A stretch of DNA of 64,000 bases from CBDFKV01 sp965249035 (lineage in GTDB: Bacteria; Pseudomonadota; Gammaproteobacteria; Arenicellales; Poriferihabitantaceae), in assembly GCA_965249035.1 (NCBI GenBank), contig CBDFKV010000004.1, forward strand, positions 1-64,000, given 5' to 3'. The notes below the pieces were generated by a model, which had not been told where the DNA came from, did not search any database, and worked only from the letters and a program-made list of their open reading frames with translations. The translations under genes and the position numbers were made by a program. Below are positions 62,035 to 64,000 of the stretch, in pieces; position 1 is the first letter of the stretch, and the number at the start of each line of letters is the position of its first letter.

Positions 62035-62514
62035 TTATGCACTACTTTCAAACAGTTGGATTTCAAAGGTTGAAAGGTAGCGGCCACTAATGCTTCCAGA
62101 TTCTTGTGTTCCGGTAAGTACCCCGCCAGCTGCCCTATAAAATGTCTCGGCGTGAGGGTCACTTTGGATGGTTAGAACAAGACCACCCCATGCTGCTGCT
62201 CGCTGTTTCGCATGGTTGATCAAGGCTCGCCCAATGCCGTGGCTAATATGTTTTGGCTCTACAAACATCGCTTCCAATTCGACAACAGCGGGTGATATGC
62301 GCTTTATTGCGTAGAATCCCGCGACTTTCCCGTCCAGTTCGCCGACGACATATTGAAATATTTTACTTTCTACATTGTGTGGCAGCACCGTCAGTTCCGC
62401 ACGACACGCTTGCATAAACTGGTTTGAATAGCCCCAGTGTGCTTTCGAGCGCATGGCGAGGCCGCTTAAAAGTGCCGCTTCATGGGTTACTGCGTTGCGT
62501 ATTTCAATGCTCAT
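62035..62514 (-). CDS. GNAT-family N-acetyltransferase
   Basis: 159 residues. The acetyl-CoA binding motif A lies in LEAMFVEPKHISHGIGRALINHAK, with the R/QxxGxA-like pattern (HGIGRA). The N-terminal AALLSGLAMRSKAHWGYS segment is seen in small uncharacterised GNAT proteins. The acceptor is unknown. It lies 40 bases upstream of the DUF1330 gene on the same strand. Confidence 0.9.
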   Translation of the reverse strand: MSIEIRNAVTHEAALLSGLAMRSKAHWGYSNQFMQACRAELTVLPHNVESKIFQYVVGELDGKVAGFYAIKRISPAVVELEAMFVEPKHISHGIGRALINHAKQRAAAWGGLVLTIQSDPHAETFYRAAGGVLTGTQESGSISGRYLSTFEIQLFESSA

Positions 62515-62568
62515 CTCAGCGATATGATGCTGAACAGACAGCGCAGCATTAACCTCGAAACCCTTGGG

Positions 62569-63009
62569 TTAGGATTGTTCTGCGCTGTTTCTACCTTCTG
62601 CAAACTGTGGTAAGCCATCACTCACTTCATACCAGCACGCTTTGTACTCAGTAAAAATATGCGCATCGGGCTTTAACTCGATAGTTGAATCCAACGAGCC
62701 TAGCGCAAACTCCACCCACTCTCCATCGTCATTTGCGGGTGCAAAAATCAAGCTAGACCCGCAGTTTTCGCAAAATTGCCGCCGTGTTCTATTCGGAGCA
62801 AGATAGGTTTTCAGCGCGTCTGCGCCCGCCACCCAGCGAAAGTCATCAGCTCGAGCCTCTCCAAACGTTGCAAATGCCGCACCGTGGAATTTACGACACA
62901 TTGAGCAGTGACAGTGCCCCACCTTGGGGCCTATTTGTGCAACCTCATATTTGATCTGGCCACACAGACACTGGCCTTTGAATGGGTAGCTTTTTAAGTC
63001 CTTGGTCAT
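62569..63009 (-). CDS. GFA-family protein (glutathione-dependent formaldehyde-activating fold)
   Basis: 146 residues. Zinc-binding cysteines are arranged as in the family: CLCG near residue 14, CHCSMCRK near 33 and FCENCGSSL near 79. The prototype Gfa was proposed to form S-hydroxymethylglutathione, but most relatives are of unknown function. It is a cytoplasmic zinc protein. It is 54 bases before the GNAT gene start. Confidence 0.92.
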   Translation of the reverse strand: MTKDLKSYPFKGQCLCGQIKYEVAQIGPKVGHCHCSMCRKFHGAAFATFGEARADDFRWVAGADALKTYLAPNRTRRQFCENCGSSLIFAPANDDGEWVEFALGSLDSTIELKPDAHIFTEYKACWYEVSDGLPQFAEGRNSAEQS

Positions 63010-63072
63010 ACATTTACCTCAAGATAACTACTAAACCGTCTCACATAAAGGGTAAGCATCACCAGAAAATGA

Positions 63073-64000
<928 letters not shown>

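Overview
The window is a gammaproteobacterial chromosome segment of moderate GC that contains the dnaA-dnaN locus. The assignment rests on the tRNA-tig-clpP-clpX block, the nudJ/mnmA/purB cluster, ParC, HslO, TcdA, UbiG, RmuC and SthA, all of gammaproteobacterial type. I cannot name the genus. The chromosome looks rearranged around dnaA: an RND efflux pair lies directly upstream instead of rpmH/rnpA, and hemW and nadE on the opposite strand follow dnaN instead of recF and gyrB.

Region by region. 1-9 kb is a decayed accessory zone. It holds a chromate-transporter remnant and a medium-chain oxidoreductase gene cleanly split by an IS1595-family element; the target duplication is visible and the reading frame can be rebuilt exactly. 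It also holds a DJ-1/PfpI-like exported protein divergent from a LysR regulator, RsgA, a DUF465 protein and a VOC protein. 9-20 kb is housekeeping and metabolism: an ABC exporter with a CoA-type Nudix enzyme, a MocR regulator divergent from a class III aminotransferase, ubiG-gph-rmuC, a DUF937 protein and a FolM-like pteridine reductase. 20-31 kb has tcdA, an RND pump, dnaA, a cluster of DnaA boxes (candidate oriC), dnaN, two parS-like palindromes, hemW and nadE. 31-40 kb has nudJ, an unknown exported protein, mnmA, purB, an RluF-like synthase, pyrD, aqpZ, a GspB-like protein and a 5'-nucleotidase.

40.4-44.9 kb is a tRNA operon (Pro, Arg, His, Leu) followed by tig-clpP-clpX. The tRNA-Arg(UCU) gene is interrupted in its anticodon loop by a group I intron with a clear IC3-type core. 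45-50 kb has an ABC-2 exporter, a rhodanese, a methyltransferase, an extended SDR and NnrU. 50-58.5 kb is mostly minus strand: EamA transporter, hslO, ppa, a large polytopic membrane protein, a hypothetical gene, parC, a SRPBCC protein and a DUF1820 protein. In the gap at 54.5-54.75 kb a CRP-like site, a -10 element and an intrinsic terminator are arranged like a small-RNA gene. 58.5-64 kb has a PBP4-type peptidase, an orphan NirN-like c/d1 cytochrome, three small minus-strand genes and the C-terminal part of SthA, which runs off the window.

The least ordinary items are the tRNA group I intron, the CRP-promoter/terminator small-RNA candidate, the rearranged dnaA-dnaN locus with parS sites, and the orphan NirN-like protein. 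I saw no CRISPR array, prophage or defence island.
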